Source: Neelides folsomi
Taxonomy: Eukaryota > Arthropoda > Collembola > Neelipleona > Neelidae
DNA: 64,000 bases
Reading direction: 5' to 3'
NCBI GenBank assembly: GCA_034687125.1
Contig: JAQGBZ010000266.1
Span: forward strand, 23,550 to 87,549
The notes beneath the pieces are model-generated. The model did not search any database. It was not told the DNA's origin and was given only the letters and a program-made list of their open reading frames with translations. A program made the translations under genes and the position numbers. Shown here piece by piece: positions 1 through 14,600 of this stretch (positions within the stretch are counted from its first letter, which is position 1; every line of letters begins with the position of its first letter).

Positions 1-395
1 TACTACTCTATATAATTTATTCAAAGTCATGCTTCTACAGGATCATCTCCAAATTCTTTAATTCTGTATTTCTCCATTTTCATCCTCAATCTTCAATCTC
101 CATTTCTGTAATTTTCATTTAACACCAAATCCATTTTTTATACTTCAGTTTCTTCATTCAACATCAATTGTAAGTAAATTCTTCGATCATTTGGATCAAA
201 ATATCTTCTTGATGACATTACTGTGCATAATAGCTTTATAATAACTACTCATATACCTAACTATGTAGAAATACGCTTTACCAAATATGGAAATCTTAAT
301 AATTTAAGATTTTTAATGCCTTGTTTGGGAAGGGTGTGTTATTATAATAAAAACCGTTCTTAACCATAATTATATTAAGCGCAATAAAAGCAACC
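1..395. other. 3' flank of the RS-rich zinc-finger gene
   Basis: No coding region is seen. The stretch is AT-rich and lies downstream of the minus-strand stop at 396-398. A minus-strand AATAAA (TTTATT on plus near position 16) could be its polyadenylation signal. The last codons before the stop contain AAG|GTGAAT, a possible donor, so a further exon to the left of the window cannot be excluded. Confidence 0.4.
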
Positions 396-3300
396 CTAAT
401 TCACCTTGTCAGGATTCCAAGAAAAGTCTCGCTGACTAAATGGAGATCGTCGTCCACAATCAGATACCTGCCCTCTACCTCCATTATTATTATTTTGACC
501 TCTGGAGGATCCTTGTGGTTGATTTCTTGGTGGTGAAGCAGCTCTAAAATAATGAACAAAAATCATAAATTCCTCAACACAATTAAATGAACAAATAACA
601 CAATTAAACTATATAATTAACTATAATAGTTAAATGTTAAACAAATCATTGTAGCCATCCTAAGAAATTATACCTGACTTCAGGAAGATTCAGTCTTGGT
701 AAAGCAGTTCCAGGCCTGGCTTTTGGATCATTTGATAAATTACTACTTCCACTCGAAATTGGTGCTCGAGGAAGATTAGCATTTTCAAGTCCAGGTGTTC
801 CACGTCGGAAATGATTGTTGCTCTCTTCAGTCTCCGATCTTTCAACTCGACTTCCACTTGTCCAATTTTCCAAAATCGGTTTAAATATCCGATCAACTTC
901 CATTTCAAGTTCTTGATCCGTAACTTTTTCTAAGCCGGTGTCAATGAGAGCTCTTGCAATAGCCCATGCAATTTCATCTTTACATTTCAATGATACATTT
1001 CTCAGAGCCAATTGGACTGTGTTTTCTTGATAAGTATCAAGTTTTCGTTCAGGCTCTTTCATAAGTCTTGGAGTTGGTTCTTTGTCCATTTCTTTGTTCT
1101 TGACAACCGTAGTTGGTTGAGGAACAAAAGTTGGCATGGTCTCAACTTGAAGTGATAAAGTAGCTGTTGGTGGTTTAAATTTTGAACACAAATCATGTGA
1201 CAAAACTTCATTCAATGAATAAGCAGTTAAATTCATTTGCTTAAGAACTTCTTTTGATCCAATGCATTCTTTTATCTGAAAAGATTAAAATATTATTTAA
1301 TTAATTGGTCATTAACACTAACACATATCAGATACCATATAAGATTTTTAAATATAGCAGAATAATTTATTAAAATATTCTCAATTATTTAAATATCCTT
1401 ATAATTATAAATCACTTACAAGAGTATTAAATCTGTTTCTACAATGGTGCAACAAATGAACAAATTCCTCATTTTCAAGAAGTGTGATTGATTTGTTCGG
1501 TTTCTCAATGTCAAGTTTCTCAGCCTATAAATATTAAAAATTATTAATCAAATATAATTTTAAATCTCATCTTAAACCTTTTATAAGCCTAATTATAAAG
1601 AATACCATTAACTTCATATTCATGAAAAATTAATAATAATACAATAGGCATAATTCATATAGCTCACCAAAGTATAAAATTCTTCAACTTTCGGAGCTAA
1701 AATGCTCAATTGATCTTGCAGGTCTTTAACGAGTTGAAGAACTCCAACTAAATCCAAACCTTCTATGTTAAGACTTGCATAAGAACTTCTTGATGCAATT
1801 GAAGGTGTTTTCGGTGGCAATAACTTGGGCAATGGTGGTTGAGCTGGTGGAGCTTGTGGTGGTGGAACTGGAGCAGCAGTGACTGGTGCATTTGTTCCAG
1901 ATCCAACCATTTTATCCCACAATTTGGCAATATCAGTTGCGGTAACTGGATTTGGATTTGGTGTCTTCATTTCTTAAAATTAAATAATGTCATTTAGAAT
2001 AATGAACTTCAAGCTATTTATTATTTTGATTTTTTAAAAATATAATTATGAAAATGAATAAACTAGTACAAAATAAAATAATAGTAGTGCAAAGTTCAAT
2101 ATAAGATGATCGCTCTATATTAAAGCATTGCTCTAACATAATATTGTGTCAGTTAGTGATTAATGATTATTTTAAATAAAGCATAGTTTGGGATGTTTGA
2201 TCTGAAAGTGTCTAATTTATTGTTAGATCATTCACACAATAACACCAAAACCATAATTAATTAAAACATCACTTAAACATCTTTAATATTTAATTAGAAC
2301 TATGTACAAATATCCGCAAATAAGAAAAAAACATATAAGTAATTTACTACAGGTAAATTCTGAAAATTGTTTGCAAGCTAAAGCAAATAATTTCTTAATT
2401 TATATTAGTGCTTTGATTTAACAGTCTGATACTTACTTCCAGGATTACTTCCAGAATTGGATGAAATTGACATAGGAGTTGGGGAATAATTCATATCATC
2501 ATTAAAAGGGGATTTCTTCTCTGGAGTTAATTTTTTATTCTGTCGAGAGTGAGTCGATTGAGTTGGTTCAGGAACAGGTGCTTTGACATAAGTACTTGCA
2601 ATGTCAATTGGTTTTGGTGGGGCAGTTCTGAGCTCAGGCATCGCTTGATTAAATTGAAGTCTCAACAACGATGCATAATCTACAAAATGGTTTTCTTTAA
2701 TCTGCTTCCTACAAAATAAAATAAAAATCATTAATTTACTTGTAATCAAAGTCGAGAATTTCATAGCAGTTTTCTATTCAACACCTTTTTATGAATCTAC
2801 ATCTAATATATGAGTAATTTAAATGATTAAATAATGTAATAAATTACATTTTTTCTTCAAGTTCCAGTTTAACAATCATGTCAAAACGTATTGGCCAATA
2901 ATTCTTCCACTCATCCAAATAGTTGTCTGTATCTTCTGGATCTTCTCCCAATGCTTCTAATTCAGTACGACGGTTTTCCCAAAAGTCGCCCCATTCAACT
3001 CCATATTTAGGATGTTCCTCAGGTTTATCAGAATATAACTTTCGTTGAGAAGCATATTCTTTTAAAATCCTATATAATAATAACAACAACAATTATATAA
3101 CTGATAATATCCTTATATGTATATATTATATATTCAGATATCCAGTTAAATGTTAATATCAATAATGGGATTCACCATAGTTTAAAAAATAAAATTAATA
3201 TTTTTACCTGTCAGCTTCAATTTCCGCACATGTCCATCTTTCCTGAATCGCATCTGTCCATTTTCCTTCTGAAGTTAACGTAAGTCGAAGACAGAATTCA

Positions 3301-6300
3301 TTCTTATTGAAGAGCTTAATGCTCGCCATGGATCCTTTAGAAGAAGCAACAGATCGTGCAGGTGATTTGGACTTCCTCCGTTTTGCTTGAGGTGAATGAC
3401 GACGAGATTTATGAGGAGAACGTGAACGACGTCGACTCCTTGAACGACTTCGAGATCTTCGTCGTGGTGATTTAGATCTCCTTTTTGGTGACCTCGATCG
3501 TCTCCGATTTTTATCTCCATGAGGTGATTTAGAAGACTTGTGGGGAGAAGGTGATATAGAGCGTTTTCGTTTATCCTTATCACTTCCGGCTCCGCTGAGA
3601 CATCTTGCAGGTATTTTAATTGGAAGCCCTACAAAATAATTTATACAATTATCATGTTTTTGATATAAAAATATATTAAAAATAAACCTCCGGTCGTGTG
3701 GCTTCTAATATCTTCATCTCCAGTCCTATCTTTAGTCATTTCGAGATCTACTTTTAATTTCTTATCTCTTTTTAGCATACCAGAAACTACTTTCGATTCG
3801 ACAGGAGTTCGATCCAAGGCTGAAATTTAGTCAAAATAAAATATTTAGTTTTAAATTCCAAAAGAATTTAACCTATGTTTCCTTTAATGACTTAAAATTT
3901 TAATATAAGATTTTGAAACTTACAATATTTAACAATATTCTCCTTGTGCTTTTGACTTCTCACGTGGGCCCCAAGAGACGGTTTTCCAACAATAAGATCG
4001 GTACAAATGTTACATTGAGCCTAAAAAGTAATGTAATTATAATCAAAAAATAAAAATTAACAAAATATTTAAATAAAGTTAGGCATAATATAGAAATAGA
4101 ATAATAGAAATCATTACATATTATTTAGTAATGAATTTAAATGAGAAATCATTTCAAGCAATTAAATACCTGAAACGATGCTTTTTCGTAATTTGTTCCT
4201 GGTCTGATACTGAATAAGTTCAAAAACCGATTTTCTTTTAATTCCCCGATCCGGATTTTTGCTTCAAGCAAGGTGCAACCCTGAAATATAATTCAATTAT
4301 GAGATACGCAACGTTAAATTTATGCAATCAAATAAATGAATTAAATAAGACTATTTAATTACTATAAATTGTTTTTATTGTTTTTTTTATTATTTTCATC
4401 ATATAAATCCCATATCTGATGATTTTGCTTTTATTGGTGTTTTGGCCCTACCTCAATTTTAAAATTCATAATTGTGTTCGCAGACACAAACGAGTAGATA
4501 TTTGAAATTAACAATTCAATAAATACAAGTAAATCTCAAGAGATATAAATAGGAAAAATCGCGCATAGGAAAGTAAAGAAAAGAAAGGATTAATTAAACT
4601 ACCCCAAAAAAACAAAAATAACCATAATTAGAATAAAAATGACTTACACAATATTCGTCTAGCTTGTCTGGATCATGTTGCATCGATGAAGAAATGACAT
4701 TGCTTTGACATCCTGCTTCCCCATCATCGCTCACATTCCCAACAAAAGTGTCGACGCTCTCAGTATCAGAATCATCCTCCTCCGAATCAACACCTTCTTC
4801 CAATTCAGGAGCAAATGGGAGCGTAAGTTGATGTGGGTCAATAATGCTTTTCAAATACCACCAAGACATTTTCCAAGCAACTGCATGTTCCGTATTCAAA
4901 TCTGCTCCTTTAGGAGAATCATCAACTGGATATTTCAATTTGTGTGGATCTTTGAGGAAAGTTTCAACAGCTATTGCCATTTTATTTACTTTAATTTCCC
5001 CTTCAATGGGTCTTATAACATCCGGATCTTCTTTGACTTCTTCTTCTTCTGGTTCATGTGCAGGAACATAATCATCTTCCCCACACTCCCATGCTTTTCC
5101 TTCTTCAATAATCATAGGAACGTCTTCAACCAAAGGTCTTCTTGGGCGATGGTGTCTGCTATCATATTTCAATTTTTCTTGATGGTTTGTAAGAGGCGTT
5201 TCATGACGTGGAGTTGTCGAACTCACTTCTGGTTTCTTATCAATTTTGGGAATCCTATATAAAAAATATATGAAATTAATAAACCAATAAGACATAACTA
5301 ACAATACTAACATTAAATAATCTTAAATAAGAATACATTATAAATTATAATATAATTAAATATAATTTAATTTTTTTAATATAATTAGGTAAATCAATTT
5401 AAATTAAACTTACTTAAATTCAAGAGGTTTCCTTCGATGACTTTCTTCAACTCTTTTTTCAATCAATTTTTGTCTGTTAACTTTTTCCAATTCTTTTTCC
5501 CTTCTTTCCTTCTCTTTCATCATCCGGTATTTCTCTTGAGTAGTTTTAGAAAAATTGACAATCCCATCGTCCTTATTCTTTTCAAACGGAAGAATTCGAA
5601 CACCTTTGCTATCATAAACATCATTCTTAACCAGAGCATCCTTCTTATCTTGTATTTTTTCTTTAGCTCTAAGTTCCTGTTCACGAGATTTTCTTCTATT
5701 TCTTTCCTCTTGCCTTCTTTCCAATTCTCTTTGTTTCTTCCTCCGATATGCTCTTTCTCGATCTCTGGATTCTTCTTCTCCTCTCAATCGTTCAGTCTCC
5801 TTCTTCACAGCTTTCCAATTGATTGTAATGACCTTTTCCCAATGAAGTCTTTTTAATTTCTCTCTCTTATTAAGTTCTTTCCGCTTCTCTTTGTCAAGTA
5901 CAATCAACGCTTCCTTCTTGTCACGGGCTTCCAAGGCCGATTTTAAATTCACTACATTAAAATGACTTCCCATGAGCTTCACATCACAAAGAACAATTGA
6001 GAATGGTTTCAGTTTCTTTTTCTTTTCATACTTGAAGAAATACGGATGCATTTTGGGTCGGAGTTCAACTCGATTAAATGATTGTTTCTTTTCAGCCGGA
6101 GCCGTTGGCTTATCACGATCATCTTTAAAAATTGGTTTAAAAGTTTGACCGATGGGAATCGGCGCCTTTGAATCTGATTGTACTTTTGGCTCCTTTTTCG
6201 TCTCCACTTCTTTTTCTTTCTTGTGTTCCATTTTGACTTCTGGATCTCTCTTATGCTCTTTTTTGACTTCTCCATCTTTCCTATGATCCTTTTTAAAATC

Positions 6301-6789
6301 TCCGTCTTTCTTATGCTCCTTTTTAAATTCTTCTTTCTTATCCTTTTTCACTTCAGGATCTCTCTTATGTTCCTTTTTACTTTCCACATCTTTCCTATGC
6401 TCTTTCTTATCTGGATCTTTCTTGGAATGTGTCTCTTTGTGTGAATCTTTCTCTTTGGACTTTGAAGAAGCATCATGGGATTTCTTGGATTCTTTCTTTG
6501 GATCCTCTTTTGACTCATTTTTACTATCCGATTTGGATGGTTTGGGCGATTCATCAGCGGGAGCTTCATTGGAGTCAACAGTTTGTACTATGGATTCTTT
6601 TAATATTTGAAGGAATTCCACATAAGCGGCCGAACGTCGAAATTCGTTGACAAACTCTTCAGTCGAATCATCATCCAAATTTTGAAGGAGAATGGCAAGA
6701 ACATCTTCTTTGTTCATATCATAATCCCTCAAAAAGTCCGACTCCAGTTGTTCGATTTGCCGAAGAGTTTCACTTTCGTCTTCTTCCAT
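396..6789 (-). CDS. Nuclear RS-rich protein with a U1-type zinc finger (unassigned)
   Basis: Twelve exons join in phase to about 1,465 aa: 6789-5414, 5254-4648, 4280-4170, 4020-3924, 3819-3688, 3628-3208, 3069-2848, 2708-2437, 1972-1668, 1524-1420, 1275-674, 543-396. The start is the ATG reading MEEDESETLRQIEQ. Exon 1 holds a low-complexity region (roughly residues 90-210) of repeated KKEHK/KRDPEVKKD blocks, then a Lys/Arg/Glu-rich predicted helix. Exon 4 carries a zinc finger, CNIC...GAHVRSQKH, of U1/matrin spacing (C-x2-C, H-x5-H). Exon 6 is an RS tract (repeated SRSRSRRRSRSP and SPKRR). The C-terminal third is Pro/Ser-rich with an Asn/Gly tail. U1-type fingers and RS tracts are typical of RNA-processing proteins, so a nuclear RNA-linked role is inferred; no orthologue is recognised. 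The gene is head-to-head with gus, about 4.9 kb away. Confidence 0.85.
3924..4020 (-). other. Exon encoding the U1-type C2H2 zinc finger
   Basis: This 97-nt exon of the RS-rich gene encodes AQCNICTDLI...GAHVRSQKHKENI. The two cysteines are separated by two residues and the two histidines by five, the spacing of U1/matrin-type fingers that bind RNA or double-stranded RNA. It is the only zinc finger seen in the protein. Confidence 0.8.
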
Positions 6790-9700
6790 TTTTAATCTTT
6801 TGATCTAGGATGAAAACTTGGAGTTCTAGATATTTAGCGAAATGGTTAAATATTTTTAATGAAAATATAATATAAAAAATTAACAATCAAAATCATAAAT
6901 ATTTGATGAAATGCAACGTCGAAACGTTTGCGATTCTTAAAAATAAAGCGCGATCATAAAATGAAATTCAAACAGCATTACAACGCTGATTGAATTTCTT
7001 TAAAATTATGCGAGAAGGTTTACATAAAGAAAAGAAAGGAACTTGAGATTCCCATTTATTAAAAAGGATTCATTAATACATACTTGTTTGTGTTCTGCTT
7101 GCACAATAATATATATGAATTATGAGTATTATATTATGCTTATGGAATTAATGTATGGATGTATTAATTCATATTCATATTGGTAGAATAATAAATCTAA
7201 TGGTAAATCTAATTAACATGTAATAAAAAGTATAATATTTTATCTACTAATGTCTTCCTATGTATAATCCAGCTTGGAGAAGTTCGGCAATTAATTTCAT
7301 AATGTTGTTTGAACGTTCTTGCCATTTAAGCATTTTCCTTTAAACCCGAACGTAATAGCTTTTATTATCATTTAAGTTAATGCATAAAGTTAGCCAGCGC
7401 GTATATATTAACATTAGACATCAATTTCAATTTCAACGAGCGCTCAAGACCCATTAATTTAACCATACATATAGTTAATTTGCCACATTAGCGCCAAGGC
7501 TGAATAGATTTTTATTTGTATTAAAATAACGATAAAAATCCTTGTTAGGATTTCAAAGATTCATATTGTGAAAAAGCCTCAAGTGCTTTGCTTACGCTTA
7601 ATTCTTATCAAAGCCCAAAGTCCTTAAACTTTGAACTCAAATTATCTTAATTGTCCCCCATTCAATACATTGTATAATAATTTTAATATTTTGAAAATTA
7701 TAAAATACTATAAAGTACAAAATTTAATAATTTTGAATATGTAGTAAAATAAGCATAATTTTGCGAATCTTTTGTTCAAATGTAAAATTTTCAATACCTG
7801 ATCGACGAGGGCCGTCTACTGATATTCCTATCCAAAATTACAGGTAATCAATTTGAGATCCATCTAAACTTAATTTCTACTAGTTTAACAAATCACTCTA
7901 TAAGAACCTCCAGGTTAGTTTACAAATCGTAATCTAACAATTAACTACAATTATAAATGGACACGATCCAGAATCCCAATCAATCGCAATTGCTTCGAAT
8001 TTGGGATTTACAATGGCAATAATGCGTCCGACGACCAACAGATGGAGTCCTAAAATTTCCTTCTTTTAGTCTCTCATTTGATTAGATTCTCAGAACGCTC
8101 CTATTTTACGTGAGGTTAGGGTTGTGGCTTCTAATACAAAAACCCTGTGTATATCTTCGTTGTGCTATAGGCTTCTATTGCCCTGCACATTGTGTATCAT
8201 ATATGTGTATTGTATATATACATAAAGTATATTGGCTGAACAGATTGAAGACTTGATTGCCATCTCTCGTCCATTCACAGTTCTGGCTCTATTATATACA
8301 CACATACATAATAGTTACGAATCCTAAAGTTGTCTATTACAAGGGTATGGTTTGATACATCGTAGTCTTCGTACAGACACAACAATGAGGAACAAAGTGG
8401 TTATATCATAACATAGAAATGCTACGTTTTTAAATATTTAAATACTTCTTCAACCCAAGCGCATTTCTCTGTCTTTATTTAAATGGATTTTGGAAACATT
8501 TGTGTGATATGAGTCATTTCAATTCCTGACTAAGCCTCGACACTGCCCTTCGTCCCTTTGTTAAATTCCTTCCTCGATAAATAATGTCTTTTGAGTGAAC
8601 AACGTCGTCAAAGTCGTCACTCCTCTCCAAACAAAGTAAGTGTTGTTGATTATTCAAAATTTTAACTGCTCGGGGTTGGATGGAGATGACAAAGTTGGAC
8701 AAAGTTGGTCTTTCTTTGTCCTTGTATTGGGCCATTTTAGCCAATTGGAATTAACATTCATGTAATATTATATTTGGAGTTTTGTTGGGACAAAGCAGGA
8801 AAATGGAGAATTTTAAAGGTGGTTTTAATTCGGTTGTTAAAATTAACTATGTATTGAAGAGGCGGATGACGATGACGATGAGGCCTTGGGATTTAAAATT
8901 CAATCTATAAATATTTATAGAACATCGATATACTAGATGCCTATTGAAAATTAATACTAATGGGGATCAGAGGGAGGAAATATTGTAACTTTGAGTTATA
9001 AAAGGAGTAAAAGGGAGATAATTATTAAATTAGTATTATCTTTAGTAGAATTTAAAAATGGTTCATTTGTTTATATTGGTAATTTTATTTTATGCCGATT
9101 GAAGCGTCTTTCTGTATGTGGTTTAAATTGTTCATAAAATTTATTAATGGGGTTTAACAATAAAATGGTGCTTTAATTTCGCTTTGTGCCTGACCCGGCG
9201 TACGTTTTATAAGAATGAGGAGAATCGGAGTTAATTTTATTTCAACATGTCACATTATTTATTGTTACATGATTTTCAAATAGCGACCTCATCAATAACT
9301 TTAACATTCTTTAACATAGTTCTGGGAAATAAAATGAAGGTTTTTACCAAAACATTCATTCAAGATTGGGCTGGGCTCATCTCTCGACCTTGATAGTCGC
9401 AGATCGTTAATTTTAATATTTTTACCTTGATATTGAGAAAATAATTATTAAATACCCATTGAAATCTGATAAATGAATGCGTTAATTTAAATTGTTCAGC
9501 CTTTCTTAAACATGATCCTATATTATTGGACTGTATAAGTAAAATTTTAATTGCTATCATTTATTATTTAGATTATTTATATGATTAATTATACTTAAAC
9601 AAATAATTCTTTATCCCTAGTTTATTTTCTATTTTTGCTCATTGCGTTAAATATATTTAATAATATTTAATTATTCTTATTGCCTATATTTATTTTTATT

Positions 9701-11686
9701 TATAATATTCTATTCATTCTTTGAGCCTTATTCATCGAATGGAAGGAACCTTTGATCAATCATATGTTTAAACAAAGGATTATGATTCATCGAATTGAAT
9801 TAGGATTAGACAAAATTCCCATCGATCAACTAACAACTTTATTTTACTATTTTTATCAAATGAAATAAACTACAGAATTCAAATAATTATCAGAAAACTT
9901 TGAATGTTTAGATAACGAAGTATTCCAATGACTATCTCATTTTTCCTATTTATGTTTAGTTCTACAATTTCCTATTTAAACTCCACCTCCACTCGAAGTC
10001 GATAGTCCCCATCAGTTCTATCCTAAACATCACTTTATAATTATAAATGTTTTTATGAGGTCTCTATAAAGATGAGATAAATACGTTGAGCATTCTGCAA
10101 AGACACACGTGACATTTGAAGAGACCAAAGAGGTCGGCTATTTTGGCAAACATTCTAAGGCACGAGAGCCAAGCTGAGCTATTTTCTTCCATTGGATTAC
10201 GAAGTGGAGTAATTTGTGGAGGATCATCATCATCAACATCTCTATCGTTTGTTGGCTAAGGCAAAGGGAAGTAACTTGCTCTCTCCGTCAGCTCTCATAA
10301 TCTCGGTTAGTTGAGGATCATCTTGAGAAGAGATGAGAAGCAAAGAGAGATTACAATTCTCCTAATGTAATAATATATTCATTTCCAAGGCTTAATAAAT
10401 CATCGGGTCAATCGTCTAATTGGAATAGGACAAGTCTGTTGAATATTATTAAAAATATTGTTTGTGGTTTAAATGGGTTCCAGCTCATCATGAGGAAAGA
10501 GATAAAATACGTATTATGTATACATAGTTAAATACATACATACATATGACCAAGTGCAACAGGAGGGCGTTCATCTTGTTTCTATTCATCCGACTCGTTA
10601 AATTGAACCCGATTGAACCTCTATGAAATTTGACTAAAAGCAAATGTGTTGAAATTCAAGCTGATCTTGTCATTTATGGTTTGAAAATGTTAAAAACAAA
10701 AGCTGTCGATTTGCTATTTGTAGAATATTTGTGATAATTGAGTGAGCTCTGTTGGAGTCAATAAGCTTATAGTAATATAAGGTTTATAAAATTGTGGAGT
10801 GGATCAATATTGCACGCGGCTCATTAACTTCATTCTTCCATGTGAACTCGGACCAGCGCTGGTGAATTGAGCCAAAGACGTGAATGTGAAAAGAAGGAAA
10901 GAACCGGGGAGGTTATGTGGAACTTGGAACTTTGAGGAATATTCCTGGCCAGGAATCAAAGAATCTTGACGAGAGAGCGCGAGGGAGTTCCATTCCCCAT
11001 GTAGCGGAAAGACCAGGGAGGGTTGGTCGAGAATCCGATTTCCCGATTTTACCCGGCATCCCCCCACAGTGGCTCATACTCACTTTCTCTCTTTGAGTAC
11101 GGGTGAAATTCGGAGCGGAGAATTTCGGGTTTGGTTCGATCATTCTTGTAGAAGTGGTGAGGGTGAACGGACGACCACACGTTTCTCTCTCTCCCTCTTT
11201 TTTCATCGGTGCTTTCGCTCTCCCCCCTTCCAAGTTGAGAAAATAATTGCCTCACGTCGCCAATTGTACTTCAAACTGATTTTGACCAGTTAATAAGTTC
11301 AGAGACTTTTTCACTCTTTCAATTCTTTGGTTCTAACTAAGTAAGTGTTCTAAGGAATGAAATTGGTCGAAAGGAGAAGGAAGAAATCTGGAGTGTTCTC
11401 CGAACCAGGAAATTAGATCCATTTCACCGAGCTGTGATATTATGTTCGTATTTGAACACACGCATTTCTATTCTTCTCACAAGACTCGTCCGATTCTTCC
11501 GCTGTGGAAACCAGCTCAATTTTATATATGAAATGAGTATGGTAGTTCTGTGTCTTTGTGATATCGAGTGAGTTTGGGTTAATTGGCAATTTGGTGTGAC
11601 TTGGGTCGTTTAAGAAGTCGCAGAAATTTGGAGCCTCGGGGATAGGGATTTAGTAGGTCTGTGAGTAGCCATATCGCGGCAGGCCA
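6790..11686. other. Intergenic region between divergent genes
   Basis: No supported gene. Short open frames (for example minus strand 8744-8514) lack homology, splice context or coding bias that I can see. Most of the stretch is AT-rich. From about 10,800 to 11,640 it becomes richer in G and C and is probably the 5' flank and leader of gus. A candidate splice donor (CTAA|GTAAGT) lies near 11,336. No confident TATA box or initiator was identified. Confidence 0.5.
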
Positions 11687-14600
11687 ATGGTTGTGGTAAT
11701 AAATAATGGACCCATCAGTGCCACCGGGTTCCACCACCCTCATCAACTTCACCCCCTTGGAACATTGGTGACCTCAGGGAACTGCGGGGCCCTTCAAGGG
11801 AACAACGTCAATACGTTCCTCGGGACCCCGTCCACTTTATTGTGTTTTGTGTGTTCGAGACCTTTGACGATCCATTTTGGAGACCCTTTACATCACTTGT
11901 TCGGACCTGGTGGCGGTTCGGCTGCCGCTGGCGGATCAGCCTCTTCATTCTTAGCGTGTATGCCATGTGGTCGTTGGTTCGAGTGTCAGCCTTCAATTCA
12001 CCAGAGCAATTGGCTCACATCCACTAATCTTTTCTGGTCTAACCAACTCCTCTTCAGGTTGATACAATTTTTATTTTTATCTCTCTTTCAAAATAATACA
12101 AAACTTCATAACAGAGCATTGATTATTCAATATTATCCTTAAACTAAATCTAAGTTTATTGGGAATAAATAGATTCTAAGTCTGAGCGGTTTATATAATT
12201 GAATTTAACATAGAGATTAAATGTGGATTATAAAATTATATACAATAAGTTATATTGTTGATTTGTAATTTTTGTATATTTTGAATATTTTATGAGAAAA
12301 TGGGAATGTTTTAAATTGTTGATTTTAAATACAAGCATTCGGGAAAAGGGAATTAATGGTTAATAGCTTTAATATTTTTAGACATTTATTTTAGCTTTTA
12401 GTTTTAACTTAAATGTCATGCGGAAGAAGAAATGACCATTTGAAAATTGTTCAAACTTTGTTTAATGTATTTACAATGTAGTGGATACATTGTAAATATG
12501 GTATTGTATATGGTCCTTGTTATTAGGAACCCTTTTGTATGAGAAGGAATTATAGAGCTTTAGGGAAATAAACAAAGTAATAGAGATATACCTTATTACA
12601 GCAGGTTCATATTATACTTACTTAGGTACATGTACTTCGACAGGCCTTGAAACTTGAAGTTCAAGGAATAATATTTTCCTTCTTTTATCTACAAGCTGAA
12701 CATATTTTTATACAAAGTGAAGCAAACAATTGAGCAAAGTTTAAGCTTCTAACGAGAATGACAATAAGAAGGGTCTCGTGATTATGCCTTTTATTTTTTT
12801 AATACTCAACAATTTATCAATCCAAAATACCAAATGGATAATAAATTATTATTAAATATTTGGTCAACCTAATATTAAGTTTTTAGATTAAGAAATTGAT
12901 TTTGATTTTATCTTATTTAATATACTCCCTTTTAACTAACATTTAATATATGGTTAGATTAAGTATGCACTTCCTCATAGTTCTTGGGTTGGCAAAAGGG
13001 TCACAAATATTTTATTCATTGAATTATAAGGATTTGGGTATATGCAGGTATGTATTAGCCACATGATGTTTGATGTATTATTTCCTTTGTGCATGTTAGT
13101 TTGAAGGAATAATCATTTCTTTATTTGCAAGGATGTCGTTAGAAAGGGTTTATTTAGCTGTTGTTTTATTATTTATTTAGGATTTATACCGTATTCTTTA
13201 ACACTTTTTTATATTGAGTTTTGTATTGAAATATTTTTACGATATTGACTCTATGATATTGACTTCATACATTGGAAATGGCAAAGACAGGATTATATGT
13301 AATGACAGTAAATGAGTAAATCGTGTAATGGTGTTTTCGAATTTTACATTTTACAATTAATAAGATTATAACTGAACTGATTACCATTGGTATAATATTG
13401 TGTAGAAAATATTTATATTTTAAATGTTTTGTAAATAATTAACACATTGACCTTTATATCAATTAACTTTTAATTTTCTAATATTTGTTAGAAATAAAGT
13501 TTTTTTATTTCAAGATCAATGTGGAATTAAAATAATATAATATTTATTATTCATTACTACATATTTTTTATTTTCCGTCTGTGTGACTTTTTCTTTTCAA
13601 TCTCTCATAGATCATATTTAAAACTGTATAAGTATCACCCTCACCTTGTCGAGACTAGACACTCAAAAGAATTAAATAGTTAATAGAATATTCTTATGAG
13701 AAAAGCAATTGCTCGAGACGAGACGCTTCGAGAGTCATGAGGTTCAATGCTGCGACTCGAGGTCAAAAATCATCCTATCACTCCTATCAAAATGTTCATC
13801 ATTCCTCAGTTTTCATATAATATATAAAGTTTATTATACTATATTTTCTATTGTGTTTGTGTTGTAGAGAGAACTTTCCTAATATAGGATTCTAGAAATG
13901 GTGCTTGTTAAATTATCATTCACGATCTGACAAAACATTTAGGATGAAAGCCTTTTCTGGTAAATGGATAACCTTGCTGTTAATTGTACTTTATCAGCTT
14001 AAAATTTTAATATTAATTAAAAATATTATAATTATTTATAAAAGTTTTATCAGATTTTAATTAAATTAATTAACTGTAATTTTTGATGATTTTTCTCATT
14101 GTCAGAATGTTTATTAAATCCGTATTTTATTAAAGTATTATTCATCAAGTTCATTAGAACAACGATTATAAATACAAGGATTATAAATATAAGGCATTGG
14201 GTTCATAATTTATCTTTATTCTTTTATGATATTTTATGTAGCGTGAATTTGATTCATGATTGAATGATTGATCGTAAATGTCATTAGGAAGTCCATTGCC
14301 ATTTTATTACTTTTTAATTTTTCTCATGTGCAGGAATATGCCCGCTAGGCTCATTTTTATTAATTGTATAAGGTTAACATTAGGAGAGATTTAAAATAGT
14401 AATGTCCTCTATTTTGTTTCAGAGTGTCACGTTTGAGATCATTATATTGGAGTTCTTAATCTTTTTGCTCACTTTAACAATTGACCTTATCCATGTGCTA
14501 ATGATACATGAATTATAACTCTATGATAGTGGTGACATATTCGCACATGTTCTATTCCGTATACATTTTTTTTAAATCAGTTTGTGCATAAATATTTTAT

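Noticed and set aside
6178-6444. Plus-strand Phe/Leu-rich frames opposite exon 1 of the RS-rich gene
   Set aside because: They are antisense shadows of the Lys/Glu-rich coding strand.
8514-8744. Minus-strand frame MAKMAQYKDKERPT... as a gene
   Set aside because: Isolated in non-coding DNA, no splice partners, no recognisable domain; consistent with chance.
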